This document shows, one piece after another, positions 22,690-34,679 of a stretch of 64,000 nt of DNA. The stretch is from Dryococelus australis (taxonomy: Eukaryota > Arthropoda > Insecta > Phasmatodea > Phasmatidae), in NCBI GenBank assembly GCA_029891345.1, contig CM057002.1, positions 19,916,295 through 19,980,294 on the forward strand, written 5' to 3'. The translations under genes and the position numbers were made by a program. The stretch's first letter is position 1, and each line of letters begins with the position of its first letter. A model generated the notes under the pieces. The model was not told where the DNA came from. It did no database searches and saw only the letters and a list, made by a program, of their open reading frames with translations.

Positions 22690-24948
22690 TTGTTTACACA
22701 AAGCGACATATTTGTTGATTGTGACATGGGAATTAACAATCTATCGTTTGAATTCAAAATACGCTATCGCGTCATGGAGGTTAGTTCGAAGTAGGAGTAG
22801 TAACAGCGATTATTGGCATGAAATAATGTGATGACAGAGACAGGTGTTGTGGTGTGTGAATATATTTGTTTAGTTCCGTTACCCAGAAAAACGGCGTACC
22901 GTCTTAAATATTATCTCCAGTATCTTCAACGTACAGCTATTTCAGGTCCCACCTCAAAGTTGTATACACTTTATACCATAGGTCGTATGTTTTCAGCTTC
23001 TTTCTTCGTGATTAAACTCCACCGGAGTTTGTCGGTCAAATTTAGATGTATTTTGTATATAGTGTATATATATATACATATATATGTATATATACATATA
23101 TATAAAGTCTGAAGATAGAGACAACAGAAAAAAATTGATTGCATCGTTACTGAATCAGAACAATTTTGCACTCACTTGCACCGCAGAAGAACACTGTTAG
23201 TACATCGTCGAACTGCTAGATAGATAGGCATATACATATATGGATACGACTGGGAGTGGAATCACACAAACCCTGTGTGTTACCCTGCAGCAGACTTGGC
23301 TGCTGTTGTTGCAAATTATGGTCAAAATAATGAGCATACGTATGATATGATGCAAGTGACAGAACAGGCCACGGAAGAGTAAGCAAAAAAAAAAATCACA
23401 CAAGACGCGCGAACACAGATGCGATAAGCGCCCGAGTGGTCACGGACATACGTCCCATGAGCGAAAACACCGTTGCGACATGAATGCCGGTATCTTGGAG
23501 TGGCAACCCGCATCATAGAAAACAAACCCTCTTCAAAACACAATAACTAATGTGAGTCAGAGCTTATCAGTCTTATCAGTCAGAGCTCGTTAAAGGTCGT
23601 GTCTATTATAAATATGGTGGGTATCACTTGCCTGCATCACGTGGCATTTAACACGGTCAGTTGTCAATTAATATGGTTGTAACGGACAAAAATCTAAAAT
23701 CAGTTCCTTCCTAGCGATGTTTAAGGTTGCACGGGTCTGAGCCAAAAATCCTACCTTTATTATCGTATCGTGACTCAAATGAATCAGCACTCAAAAGTTT
23801 GTTTTGCACGAGAAATTATCAGTTTTTATTTTGCACCTAGGAAAACAACTTGAGTGTTATATCATCCCATCTGCTAGCGAGAAACCTACTGTGTCACTTT
23901 TAATAAGTTTCATGCTGCCTTTATTCAAAGTCCGTAATAACAGATTGCAAAATTGCTGGCTTATAAAAGAACTAGATGCGCTTGAATTTATTAAATGAGG
24001 AACTTTAATTTTACTATCGATCACTGCTGGGATGTACATCAGCCCTCGTATATCATGGCTGACTGCAAACTCTTTACATTATGCAAGCCGACAATTTGTT
24101 ATGCGTCGTGGACAGTCCCTACGGTAGCAACCCTTCCCTTTACAAAAGACAAAAAAACAAATTACATCTTTTAAAGAAGATGGCGGACGTTTTGATTCTG
24201 ACTGTGTTGAACGAATTTCATTATTAACTCTATTCTACTCACTACTTCCATCAGTTTCCTTACTTTTCTCTTTTAATTTCCTCTCTATAAAATCAGTTTG
24301 CGGCCAGATGGTTAGTACTACCTCGTACAAAACAATTTTTTGCTCATCTATTATATTTTTATCCTGATTTGCCCAACTAGCTTTCCGTACACTCTCCGCC
24401 TCTACAAAGGTTTTCTCCACGTCTATAACTAACTGTAATAATTGAGCCAGTGGGTTTCGACACAAAAGTAAAAGAATCTACTTTATTGTAGTAACAGGTT
24501 AAAAAATATTCGTCGCGTGAATTGATTTTTATTACAGGACAAGCATAGCACACCCACAATCCCTTGTGCCTCTTCTACGTACTTTTTTCATAGTCTGACC
24601 CACCATTCCAGCAACTGCAAAGGTATTTTCACTATAGCACAATCTGAAGCAGCTTGCTTAAGTAATGTACTGGTTAGTTTTACAAAGTCCCGATTCTCTT
24701 TTCTGCCTGACAAAACACGGGTTGAAGTTCTGAAGGGACCTTAAATACCGTAGCAGCATATAACACTTGTCGCTTACAGTAATTTACACACGTCACGTTG
24801 TTAAACGTAACTGAATACAACACTTGAGAGGACAAGGTCGTTGACCGAAGGTCGGGGGATCTTATCGAGCAATTCATGCGGAATATAACGTAACGCCCGT
24901 AATACCGGGCAGAACTCACCCGCAACAACAGCTTGTTCCGCTGGCTTA
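22690..24948. other. No supported gene
   Basis: AT-rich. A TA/CA microsatellite lies at 23064-23105. ORFs of 60-94 codons on both strands show no domain, signal peptide or codon pattern that I trust. Confidence 0.45.
23064..23105. repeat. (TA)n-rich microsatellite
   Basis: Alternating TA runs with ACATATATGTAT interruptions; strongly self-complementary. Confidence 0.9.
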
Positions 24949-25530
24949 TGCCCGGTTGCACCAACGTCTTCCTCGATCCGAGATCAAATGGTCCTAGTTC
25001 CGTACCAGTATCCAGTTCGATCTTGGTCCCAATGTAAAAGTGTTGCACCAACGAAATTTCATTATTCTGGATCTCCGGATCGTCAATATTGGTTCCAGAG
25101 TGAAAGATCGATATTAAATATGAGACAAAGTTTGGTATTGGTTCGTAATATATGATGTCATGGAAGTAGATGTATTTTCACTATAGATAGAACTAGATGT
25201 GCGATATTTTATCTGTTTTAAGTGAATTATTGTTGTACGAATTTTAATGAATAAGATTCAAGTGCGTATAATGTTTTTGTTTTTTTTTTTAATTTCCCAA
25301 GAAAACGATCGAACGTAGTTTTATCGGTTGGTGTATTTTCAAACTACATTCGTTGACGATGACTACTGATCTTGGGTCGAGAATTCGAACCGCCAATTTC
25401 GGCGGTTCGAAATGAATTTAATCTCGATCTCTAGTACAGCTCTGTACTCGAATGGTGCAACAATTTTCTGTGTCGATCTTAGATCCGATCTCGGTTCGAG
25501 TTTCGAACCACACGATGGTGCAACCGGGCA
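24949..25530. mobile_element. Harbinger-like MITE (family F) with TTA duplication
   Basis: Perfect 15-bp terminal inverted repeats TGCCCGGTTGCACCA (24949-24963) and TGGTGCAACCGGGCA (25516-25530), flanked on both sides by TTA (24946-24948 and 25531-25533). A TTA/TWA target duplication and this size are typical of PIF/Harbinger MITEs. Subterminal GGTTGCACCA-like motifs recur internally (25036, 25457), as do GATCTCGGTTCGA/GATCGAGA motifs. No ORF of its own. Confidence 0.85.
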
Positions 25531-26305
25531 TTAGATGTCACATTCTCGTACGAGAGCACGCGCCTTGACACATGGGTCCCCGATCCCATCTGTCGCGGCT
25601 ACAGTGTCCACCTGCTTCCGTCAACATTGTCTCCAACACGACTTTAGAGAGAGTCTGGATCCAATCTGTAGGCATGTTTAAAACCAAAATTTGACACAAT
25701 TCCAAAACAATAAAACGAAATAAAATGGAAGACATCTGAATTTAGCCCCCGCCCCCTATTTCCTCTTCCACGCGGTGGACAAAGTCCTTGGCAAGAGAGT
25801 TTTCACAATCCCGCTTTTTTTCAAAATTTCCCCTGTCCTGGAAAATTTCCAAAATATCCAGCAGAGTGCACAGATTTTCTGTGACCCGGAGAAAATCCAC
25901 CTTTTCGCCTCCTTGACCAAACTTTGCTAAGTGTCTCGACAACCACACGCAATGTTAACGCCAGCAAATTGCAGTCAACTTTCAACGACCTCAAGTTTTA
26001 TTCTCCTGTTCTCTTTACTGACAGAACTTTGCCAACTTTCAAGTTAAGATGTTATGTCAGGCATAAAATAAATATTAACCCTGCCAACAACGTATGTGTA
26101 CCCTATGGGGAAAAGGGAAACACTTTTCTTTTGTCTTTTACATATATTGAAGCATTTTCCATTATTATAGAATATTGAAATTTTACATTAAAAATTGCAA
26201 TTTTTTAATCTCCGCTCTACATTGAGCATGGATACAGAATTTTGTTTGTATATTCCTTTTATATGTGCATTCAATTATTATAATAGTCACTGTATATACC
26301 CCCAT
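25531..26305. other. No gene seen
   Basis: AT-rich, no repeat or domain recognised. Confidence 0.5.
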
Positions 26306-26502
26306 AAAATAATTTTATGTTATCGCAAATGGTTACCTAACAATTTTAATTCGGCGCTAAGGCATGGAACTACTTCCCCTCAATCGTTATCAACTTTACT
26401 GGGCCCATATCATTCAGTACGCCCAATAAAAATATATGCAGGTAAAGGCAGTGAATTTTTCGAAAGTTGATTTCGAAAGTGCTCACTTTATCGCGAACAG
26501 CC
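26306..26502 (+). mobile_element. MITE-A copy 5, 5'-truncated
   Basis: Only the 3' half is present, from TGTTATCGCAAATGGTTACC to GTGCTCACTTTATCGCGAAC. It matches the 3' half of the copies at 27270 and 53548. Confidence 0.8.
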
Positions 26503-26699
26503 TTTATCGATATATTAATACTTACTCAGTTTTCAAATTGCATACACGTACCTGCCCAATCTCATTCTTTAATTTCGTAAACAAGGCAGAAAAAATTAAA
26601 TGTTATCCCATCTAAATATATATCTAGGCTGAAAAAAACCACTAACAATAAAATACGTCACTCAACATGATGAACTTACAAAGTAAGCTTAGTGTTACA

Positions 26700-27180
26700 T
26701 GTGCTCGTGAAGATGGCGATACTCTCTAATACAGCGGACCGTGAGTAGACTGTTCAAGCTCGCTGCTTTCAGTCGTTCCCTTCGACCTGTCCCGCGCGAG
26801 CGAGCCAAGGTGGATGGAGCGATAACGTGAGAAGCGGGCGGCGATTCTCAAAGGCAAGCCACCACATGCCACCGCTATCGGCCTATCGCAACTCGCACGC
26901 TCATGGCCTTCAGCGGATTGAATTTCTGCCGTTATCTACGAAGTAATGTTCTGGTTAATCGCCCTCGCCTCGCTCAGCGTTACTGGGGGTGCGGGGAACC
27001 TTCCATATCGAGCCAGAGAGACTATTTGGACCGTGGCGCGCATCCGAGCTGGTAGACGACGAGCCAGCAGAGCGACGCGTGGCGGGGGAGATGAAGTCTG
27101 CGACTGCGAGCATCGTACAGTGAAGAGTGAGAGACTTACGGGCGGGACTCCCTACTGAACTCGGTGTGTGAGTGTAAGAC
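26700..27180 (+). other. CpG-rich island with a signal-peptide-like ORF
   Basis: A GC- and CpG-rich block in AT-rich DNA, starting near GAAGATGGCGATACTC and ending around 27180. The 70-codon ORF at 26946-27158 begins MFWLIALASLSVTGGAG, a plausible cleavable signal sequence. It then becomes Arg-rich (RIRAGRRRASRATRGGG) and stops. It could be a promoter/first exon, an LTR or leader of a retroelement, or chance. I recognise no domain and see no strong TATA box. Confidence 0.3.
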
Positions 27181-27269
27181 GTTTGAGATTATGGCAATAG
27201 ACATATTGAATGTGCGCAAATAATTAGTGTGAATTAGGTGAATGTAAACAATACAGATACATTGATATA

Positions 27270-27686
27270 AGCTGTGCATGGTAAAATGAGCACTTTTGAA
27301 AGCCGTGCTTAAGATCTACTTATATGGACATTATGTATTCTTCCGCCTTATGTAAAATTAACATTGCCATGGGTCTTATCACTTTATTCATGCGTCGGTC
27401 AAGTAAAACTGTGGAAATTTTAGATAAGTAAATATTATTCAAATCTGCTCTTTTTCACACTTAGATGCATTTAAAAAAAAGCAGAAACTGAACGAAATAA
27501 TTCAAGTTATCACAAATGGTTACCTTACACTTTTATTCGACGTTATGATATAGAACTCTTTTCCATCCACCGTTACCAACTTTACTGGGCAAATGTCACT
27601 CAGTGCGCCCATTAAAATATATGCGTTCAGGGCAGCGACTTTTTCTAAGGTTCATTTCAAAAGTGCTCACGTTATCATGAACAACT
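27270..27686 (+). mobile_element. MITE-A copy 6
   Basis: Full-length. Starts GCTGTGCATGGTAAAATGAG after TATAA; the interior carries CTTAAGATCTACTT and TTCCGCCTTATGTAAAATTA; it ends AAAAGTGCTCACGTTATCA. Confidence 0.85.
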
Positions 27687-27689
27687 TTT

Positions 27690-28620
27690 AACGATTTTAA
27701 TTAGAGTTGAGCTAGCCATTGCATTTCGCCGTTCTCTGAGGATTAGAGTGATACTGGAAGCAGATAATTTGATGTTGTAAATATCAGCTGTGTAAACTAA
27801 TTAAAAATAAAATTTAGTATTTTTTTTATAAAGACCTCGATTCCTCGAGAATTCGAATACGCCTCTCTAGCGTCTTGTAACAAGACATTTGTCAGTACAA
27901 CCAATGGTACGACTGATATGTTCTAATTGGGCTAGAAAAATGAAGACGTGACGTAAGCAAAGTGCAACAGCCAATGAAATATTCACTCGTTGCAGGCACA
28001 TACAAACGTTCCACACCGAGTCTCTTGGAAGTGGTGGTTCAAATACATAATTTAGTCCAGCGCCGACAGTTCAAAATGAACAATAATTTTCCTCCAAACG
28101 GGGAAAAAATACTAGTTTGCATAGACGGTAGACCTTATCGCTGTGTTGTTGAATGACCTCTTTCATACGATGTTTTTCATGAAACAGGATAATAGGCCTG
28201 CTGCCTGATACTTAGATGGACGCGAAGAGAGTAAATAGATTTCCCGAGAGCCTAGAAGCGTGCTGTGATTGCCGAACGATTGGATATCGGTTTTATTTGA
28301 GGAGCGCTCGGGATTAATGCCACCGTTTACGTCGCGAGTTTCTGTCTTGTGAATTGCGGGCCACACGGAGAGCTCTCTTGGATTGCTTAGCACAGAATTT
28401 CACGCTTCCTTGGATTGGGACAGCTCTCTCGTTTTTCGTGGCTGTCAAACAGCAGAAGCAAATAAGACAAGATGAAATCGGAACATCACATGTATAATGT
28501 CTCAAATGTCTCAAACATATAGGCGGGGAACTATTACAGCTGTTAAGGCCTGAAACCCCATTTCACGATGTAAAAGAAGATATCTATGTAATACAGTGTG
28601 ATATTATCTGATGTATGTAT
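27690..28620. other. No gene seen
   Basis: Short ORFs only. An AC-free, moderately GC stretch at 27960-28160 is open for 64 codons (+) but shows no domain. Confidence 0.4.
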
Positions 28621-28621
28621 A

Positions 28622-29048
28622 GGCTTTTTACGGTAAAATTAGCACTATTGAAAGCCCTGCTTAAGATCTACTTGTATTCACGTCGTGTTTTCTTCCGCCT
28701 TACGTAAAATTAGCATTGCCATGGGACTCATCACTTAATACACGCATCGGTCAAGGGAAACTGTAGGGTTATTAGAAAAGTAAATATTGTACAAATTTGC
28801 TCATTTTTACACTTCGATGTATAAAAAAAAAAAAAAAAAACAGAAGACGAGAGACATAATTTAAGTTATCTCAAATGTTTACCTAACACTTTTTATTCGG
28901 CGTTAATGTATGGAACTACTTTCCTCTCCATCGTTACCAACTTTACTTGGCACACGTCACTCTTTGCGCCCGTTAAAATATATGCAGGTTGTGGCAGTGG
29001 CATTTTTCTAAGGTTGATTTTAAAAGTGCTCACTTTATCGTGAACAGC
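28622..29048 (+). mobile_element. MITE-A copy 7
   Basis: Full-length, starting GGCTTTTTACGGTAAAATTA at a TA and ending ...CACTTTATCGTGAACAGC. Contains an A-run at 28821-28838. It ends about 12 bp before the left arm of the large element at 29060. Confidence 0.85.
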
Positions 29049-29340
29049 TTGTAGTAGGGTTAGGTGAAGTCGGGGAAATGATTGATGATTGATTATTCAG
29101 GAGTGAGGATCCACCATCCGCCTGGGACGGCCATGTTGGGATGGCACTCGACCACCATATTGGACCTTGGTGACCTTGACCCATGACCTTTACCTTGACA
29201 TTAAACCCAAAATATTTTTTAAAAAATCGCAAAAAATCTAAAAACCGAGAAACATACATTGTTACCCCCCTCCCACTCTCCCCACCTAACCCAACCAACC
29301 AACGCCCCCTCCCCCTCCCAAACTAAAAGTGAGTGGGTGA

Positions 29341-29585
29341 GTGAAAAGATTTGGACGTCTCTTAACATCGAGGTCTTAAGAGCCGATGAGGGTGATTGAG
29401 GTAAGTATGGAGCAGCACCGGAATGAAGGAGCGGGGGAAGCGGGATATCCCCGAGAAGACCCATCGACCAACGGCATCGTCCGGCACGATTCCCACATGC
29501 GAAAATCTGGAGTGACCCGGCCGGATATTGGACCCTTGGTGGGAGGCGAGCGGGCTATACCGCACAGTCACCGTGCCCCCCCCCC
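29341..29585 (-). mobile_element. SINE-1 copy in the left arm of L1
   Basis: Nearly complete SINE on the minus strand. The tail end is GTGAAAAGATTTGGACG (29341) and the tRNA-like head ends at CACCGTGCCCCC. The B-box region is disrupted (CCGGATATTGGACCC). The arm sequence (AAAAAATC, ACCGAGAAACATACA versus GTCGAGGAACATACA) appears on both sides, so the SINE inserted into, or lies between, repeated arm blocks. Confidence 0.85.
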
Positions 29586-30299
29586 CCCAACTAAAAAAAT
29601 CGACAAAATCACAAAAAATCTTTAACAAATTCTAAAAAGTCGAGGAACATACAACGTTAACATCACACCCATCCCACCTTAACACGGTCTCGCTAAAATT
29701 AACGAAACACATTTTCTGCAGGTAACTTCGCCTTCCACGCCCACACTGTCTATGACGTCATCGTTGGACTACGCACACACGTGCTCTGAATACGAGCCAG
29801 TTCTCTGTCAATTACAGACATATAATAGAACATGTTTCATTTATGTACCGCACTGGCGAGAAACAATTCGCCTCTGTATACAGGCACAGGATGTGTCTAA
29901 TGTCGGCATCCACCCACCCTTGGGTTTTTGTACTATTTCTTTCGTGCCATATACCGTTGCAGCTTTCGGTAATTTCGTCCGTCCAGGGCGAACTGCAAAG
30001 GTGAACGTAACACTCTCCGTCTTCAAATAGGAAGCTTGCTAAAAGTTGGGAGGTGTCTTGCGGTGAAAATATTTTCCACTTGAGCCAGATATGAACATCA
30101 CCATTTCGCATTCCAAAGTAAGCCACGCTGCGAATCTCGCCACAATCATCTTTATAACAGATGCCATAGTGTACACAATGTTGGCTTGCATACACGTAAT
30201 AATACTGCGAATTAGAATACCACATGAAGCGGCAGACGTCTTCCACTCACTGAGATAAAGGTTTTGTTGAATCAAACAAGAATTGTTAGGTGCGACCAA

Positions 30300-30985
30300 T
30301 TTATTTGTTTGTATAGGGATAATGAAATATTTCGTTGCTGAAACCGAATTATTTTGTCGTTCTCATTTGGTTGCACCAAACTGTAAGATTTGGTTGGCGC
30401 AGCTAAAGATTTGTTTGGCTACTCGTATATTAAACAGTTTGGGCCGATATAAAAAAACGTTACTTGTTCAACCGTGTTTCGAACCCACATCACCTGTGTC
30501 CGCTCGCTATGTCTTATCAGTCTCAGCTAATGTGACAACTGATGGTTTACGGAAGGCTTTTAAATTGATATACTGCAAACTTTGGTCAAAGTGTGCAAAC
30601 AAATATTTCAAGTTTTACAGCTTCACTTGTCAGTTTCTTGTTGCAGTGTTTTATTGATATGTTTATACGATTGTTAAGCACCAATAGATGCACTAACAAA
30701 CACGGTTACTATCCTAATTGTCACAAAAATACAAACAAACTCTCGAGCTGTATTTTCGAGCGAAGGCTGTCAAATGAGTGGCCAAACAAATATATACAGT
30801 TGATTCACCAAAATATTTAGTTGACAATCAAATTTTGTTTTGGCCCAACACAGAGATTTTGTTCATTCAAAGATATATTTTGTAAGACCAACAGAAGTAA
30901 TTTTGTTGCTTTTCAGATTTTGTTTGCTCAACAATATATTTTGTTAGGGCAGCTAAATATATAGTTGTCCCTATACAAACACATG
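30300..30985. mobile_element. MITE-like element D with tRNA-like core
   Basis: Inverted termini GTTTGTATAGGGA (30307-30319) and TCCCTATACAAAC (30968-30980). Subterminal motifs such as TTTTGTTxxxC and GGTTGCACCAA/TTGGTTG recur toward both ends. It is inserted inside the decayed gene of L1. No ORF of its own. Confidence 0.65.
30470..30532 (-). other. tRNA-like segment inside element D
   Basis: On the minus strand it has TAGCTGAGACTGATAAGAC (A-box-like) and GGGTTCGAAACAC (B-box-like), the same arrangement as the segment at 22005-22074 in the unrelated element C. Confidence 0.45.
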
Positions 30986-31429
30986 TTTTGTTCGATTTTC
31001 TGTCAGTGCTGGGCGAGGATCTGGAAGCAGGTCAATTTCGTCTCCTTCGGATCCGCCGTAGTCATTGACTTCGACCTGGTACTCTGCTGGCTGTGGGGGC
31101 TGGTAGCCACAAGACTGATAAATTTCTTACAAGCACCGCATATGCAGGCTGGAGGAGATGCTTGGAGGAGAGGCCAAGAACTGGCGATCGGGTCAGCTGC
31201 TGCGGCTTATATTGCCAAAGGCTTCTCAAGATGGTGGCCGGCTCACGACGTCGTTGTTGGATAGCCGTCACACATGAGTGGTGAACACATGATCTGCCAT
31301 ACAATCTTCCCACGGTCCAGGATGGCGGTGAGCTGATTGCCATCACAATGCATCATCCATCTAATTTCATCATGGCCACCGACCGTCTTTAGCTCGTAAC
31401 TAATTGTTCCTGCATCCCGAACTTCACGC

Positions 31430-31658
31430 GGCCGCGGTGGCTGAGCGATTGGCACGCTCGCCTTCCTCCAAGGCGAACCGGGTTCAATCCCCGGCCGGCT
31501 CACCTGATTTTCGCAAGTGAGAATCGTGACGGACGATGCCGTTGGTCGGCGGGTCTTCTCGTGGATCCCTACCCCTTCATTCCGGCGCCGCTCCATTTTC
31601 CCTTCAAACATTCTCATCGGCTCTCAAGACATCGCTGTTAAGAGCCGCCCAAATCTCT
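31430..31658 (+). mobile_element. SINE-1 copy interrupting the L1 gene
   Basis: Complete SINE with clean A box (GGTGGCTGAGCGATTGGC) and B box (GGGTTCAATCCCC), body GACGGACGATGCCGTTGG, and tail through TTAAGAGCCGCCCAAATC. It lies between segments 1 and 2 of the minus-strand coding remnant. Confidence 0.9.
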
Positions 31659-32999
31659 CTTCCGCATTCGTCATCAGCTGACTTGTAGTGTCAGTCATCG
31701 ATGCACATTGCAAATTCGCCTGGGCCAGACCGGTCAAGCAGAATAATGCATGCGTTGTCACCGAGGCCATGTGTACTAAAAAAAGAAATAACTACCAAAG
31801 TCTATAGTGTCCAATACTGAAAAAAAGAAAAATTGTCTTCAAGTAGTAATTTAGTGGCCATTGGTCAGATGCGATTGATTGGTATGGTTGGAGAGATAAT
31901 TTTTGTTGAGGGGTTGGTGAGGGGTTTGCGGTGGAGAGGCGAGCAAAGGAATGGAATTTAATGTATGTTACTCGAATCTTAAGAATTTTTTTCTAGAATT
32001 TTTTAACGTATGTACAGCTGGTGGTGGGAATTGATGGCTAGGGTGAGTGTGAGATTAACATGATATTATCCTGGATTTTATTTTTTTCACAGATTTTCTA
32101 TGTATTTGGAGGAGGGAGGAAATTGGTGTCAAGGTTAAGGTCGTCAATATTCAACATGGTGGTTGGAGTCAGTAACATAACATGTTCGTAAATTTTTGTG
32201 ACTTTTTTTTCTTCAAAATTCTGCCATTTTCTTCTCAATTATTTGTTTTCACAGTAATTGAGGTCAAGGTCCCCAAAATCCAACATGGGTGACTGATGTA
32301 ATATGTTCATACACTTTTATTAGTGCCTTTCGATTTTTAAAATTGTTTTCTCGATTTTTATAACTGGGAAGTGTGAGAGTGGCGAATAAATATGGATGAA
32401 GGGGGGGGGGGGGCTTATGATGGTGGGATGAGTGTGAGTTTAAAGTTATACGTTCCTCGATTTTTTAGAATTTTTTTTCAATTTTTTGCGATTTCTCGAT
32501 TTTTTAATGATTGGGTGTGTGGGGGGAGGGGAGGGTGTGAAGTGAGGGTGACAGGATGGGGGAGAGGGTAACGTTATATGTTCCTTGATTTTTAGATTTT
32601 ATGCAATATTTTTGATATTTTGAGTTCAATGTTAAGGTCAAAGTGTTGGGTCAAGGCCGCTGAGCTCCAATATGATGTTCGGGTTCCATCACAACATGCC
32701 CGTCCCAGGTGGCTGGTGGCTCCTGGCTCCTGGCTCCTGTCCCCGACTTCCTGTATCCCTACTACTAATGTAAAACGTGTTACAGGGATGCGCTCTCTGG
32801 AACGATTGAAACGCTACACATACGCAATGCCACGTGAAATTCCCAGTAAGTCTTAAGCAAGAGCATAAACAAAAATGGTTCTGCGTTTGGTCACAAGATG
32901 ATACATACAACACAACAGTAACTCCTTTTGTGGCATGGACTCGCCTTTTGCAGCTCTCTCAGTCTGCGATATGACAGCCGCGGTTTAGCAAAACACTGG

Positions 33000-33155
33000 C
33001 AGAAAACACGAGTTTCACATTCAGGGATGGTAGTTTGGATTGCACTACGAGAATTGAGAGGAGGTTCGATTCCCGGCGGAGGCAATCCGGATTTTCGGTC
33101 GTGGGAATTGTCCCGGACGATGTCGCTGGTCGGCGGGTTTTCTCGGAGATTTGTT
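33000..33155 (+). mobile_element. Degraded SINE-1 fragment
   Basis: B-box-like GAGGTTCGATTCCCGG (33060-33075) followed by the SINE-1 body (CCCGGACGATGTCGCTGGTC, CGGGTTTTCTCGG). The A box is lost. It runs directly into dispersed repeat E. Confidence 0.6.
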
Positions 33156-33800
33156 TTGACGTAAATGCGTCTTTAAATTTGCGACTACAGTTGGAGGCAA
33201 TCCAGAAAATCCGATGATAACAAAACCGGGGGATACAGTTTGGCATTGCAGCTCCGAATCTGTCGTCTACATTCCAAATTCAATTGCACCACTCGATTGC
33301 CAAAGGATCAAAGAATATGTTACGTTGTACGCTGAGTGAGGACTGCGAAGCATTGCGCGGGCGAGGGGAGGGGATGAAGGCGACGCAATTTTTAGTTCGT
33401 TTCGCCGCGTCTCAAGACTTCCGCGTAGTATAACTTTTCACTGGGAGAAGCTACGACGCTAGTTTAAGTTGCAATCGACAGCCCTCGTCAAGATCAATCG
33501 ATTGTGTGTATAGAAACGATTGTGTGGCGTTATTATGATGAAATTGCATGAGATTAATGTAAAAAAAAATGACACAATTTCGGTCTATACGCGTCAAAAA
33601 GCTAAGTCAAAATACAGAAACTGTATACGGTTTGAAAGAGCATCTCAAAAACAATCTAGTGATACCCATTAAACTCCATATTATCTAGTGAAGCGGTGCC
33701 GGGAATGTAAAAAAAAATCAAGGCCCCCGAGCGCGTCATCGTAGAGGTATTTATGCAAAACAAACGGCCGTGTCCCCAACACAGCCAAACCTAATTTTTT
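33156..33800 (-). repeat. Dispersed repeat E, copy 2
   Basis: Inverted counterpart of 9952-10625, ending with CGGCCGTGTCCCCAACACAG. The two copies differ by small indels and substitutions throughout, so neither is young. Confidence 0.75.
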
Positions 33801-34619
33801 TAATCGCAAGTAGTTTATGATATTCTGGACGACAAAAATTTAAAAATTTGACTTGGGGGGGGGGGCGGTTATAACTTCCTTAATAATCACTTAAGGAGGA
33901 AAGTGAAGCATTTGTTTCCTCTTATTATCTCGTAAGGAATAACCTGATGGAGATCGTTGGTATTGTTAAGAAACATCCGGTATACTAGTCTTCCCACAAT
34001 TTGGCATGATAGTTACATAAAGCGTTCTTTCGGGCAGCCTTAGACAATGCTCCTTGTTTCTCCCCGTACACCGAGAAGCAACAACAGTGTCCTTGTTCTC
34101 TGATGTCGGGTTAAGGAGCTCACAACTCCGTCGCGGTATGCCAGACATCAAAGATGCTCGCCAAGGTGAGTGGGTGTATTCCCAGCCAGCGGGACACAGA
34201 GAGCATTCTGTTGTTGGTTCCGCGCTCCGAGTTCCTACAGTGACAAAGCCAAGCCATAGTCTGTCAGCTCGTTAATGGCCGCGTTGCGATGCTGTATCAG
34301 GCGTAATCACACTTCTGACTGAACACGCAAACTGCTGCCGACATTAGCCGGCAAAATTATACACCTCAAACTTGATTCACATTTACGCCCATCACGCCGA
34401 GCAGACAGAACCTGTAGTTGTTTGCATGTAAGAAGCTTGTTCTGTTTTTCCGTTTGGCTGTTTGGTTGCAGACTGTTTACGACCACGCTGGTTTGCTCAT
34501 TGTTTTTAATACCAAGATTCCAAAATAAGTGACGGACCACAAACTAGACGCAATTCTATTTTATTAATTCCATTGTGGTATGAATTTCTATTAAATGATT
34601 TTCAAGAAACTGTAAACTT

Positions 34620-34625
<6 letters not shown>
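33801..34625. other. No gene seen
   Basis: Unassigned, with a G-run at 33857-33867. Short ORFs on both strands without domains. Confidence 0.5.

Positions 34626-34676
<51 letters not shown>
34626..34676. repeat. (TA)n microsatellite at left edge of L2
   Basis: About 25 TA dinucleotides abut the left terminus of the next element. A TG/TA run abuts the right terminus (38043-38064). Confidence 0.95.

Positions 34677-34679
<3 letters not shown>

Larger units (their letters stand above)
29812..31775 (-). pseudogene. Broken gene for a possible secreted protein, carried in L1
   Basis: Minus-strand coding-like segments, read from 31775 down. (1) An ATG at about 31773 starts MASVTTHALFCLTGLAQA, which looks like a signal peptide. 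It is cut by the SINE at 31430-31658. (2) An open stretch 31425-31243 includes ISYELKTVGG and DRGKIVWQIMC. (3) An acidic/Pro-rich stretch around 31125-30995 includes NDYGGSEGDEIDLLPD. It is cut by element D. (4) A 144-codon ORF at 30246-29812 is rich in Cys, Tyr and Trp and contains SVAYFGMRNGDVHIW. Together they suggest one gene of a few hundred codons, now interrupted by two insertions and frame breaks. I recognise no family. It might be cargo of L1, a gene of its full-length parent, or a captured host gene. Confidence 0.35.
29060..32752. mobile_element. Large TIR element L1, about 3.7 kb, with nested insertions
   Basis: The outer arms are inverted. GAAGTCGGGG near 29066 pairs with CCCCGACTTC ending at 32750; CCTGGGACGGCCATGTTG pairs with CAACATGCCCGTCCCAGG; CCATATTGGA...CCTTGACCCA pairs with TGGGTCAAGG...TCCAATATGATG. 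Inside the arms come A/T-rich AAAATC/GATTTT blocks, G- or C-rich runs (CCCCCTCCCA, GGGGGAGGGG) and repeated GTTCCTCGATTTTT. Within it are two SINE-1 copies, element D, and a decayed minus-strand gene. It is related in arm style to the elements at 34677-38041 and 46490-49115. Confidence 0.65.
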
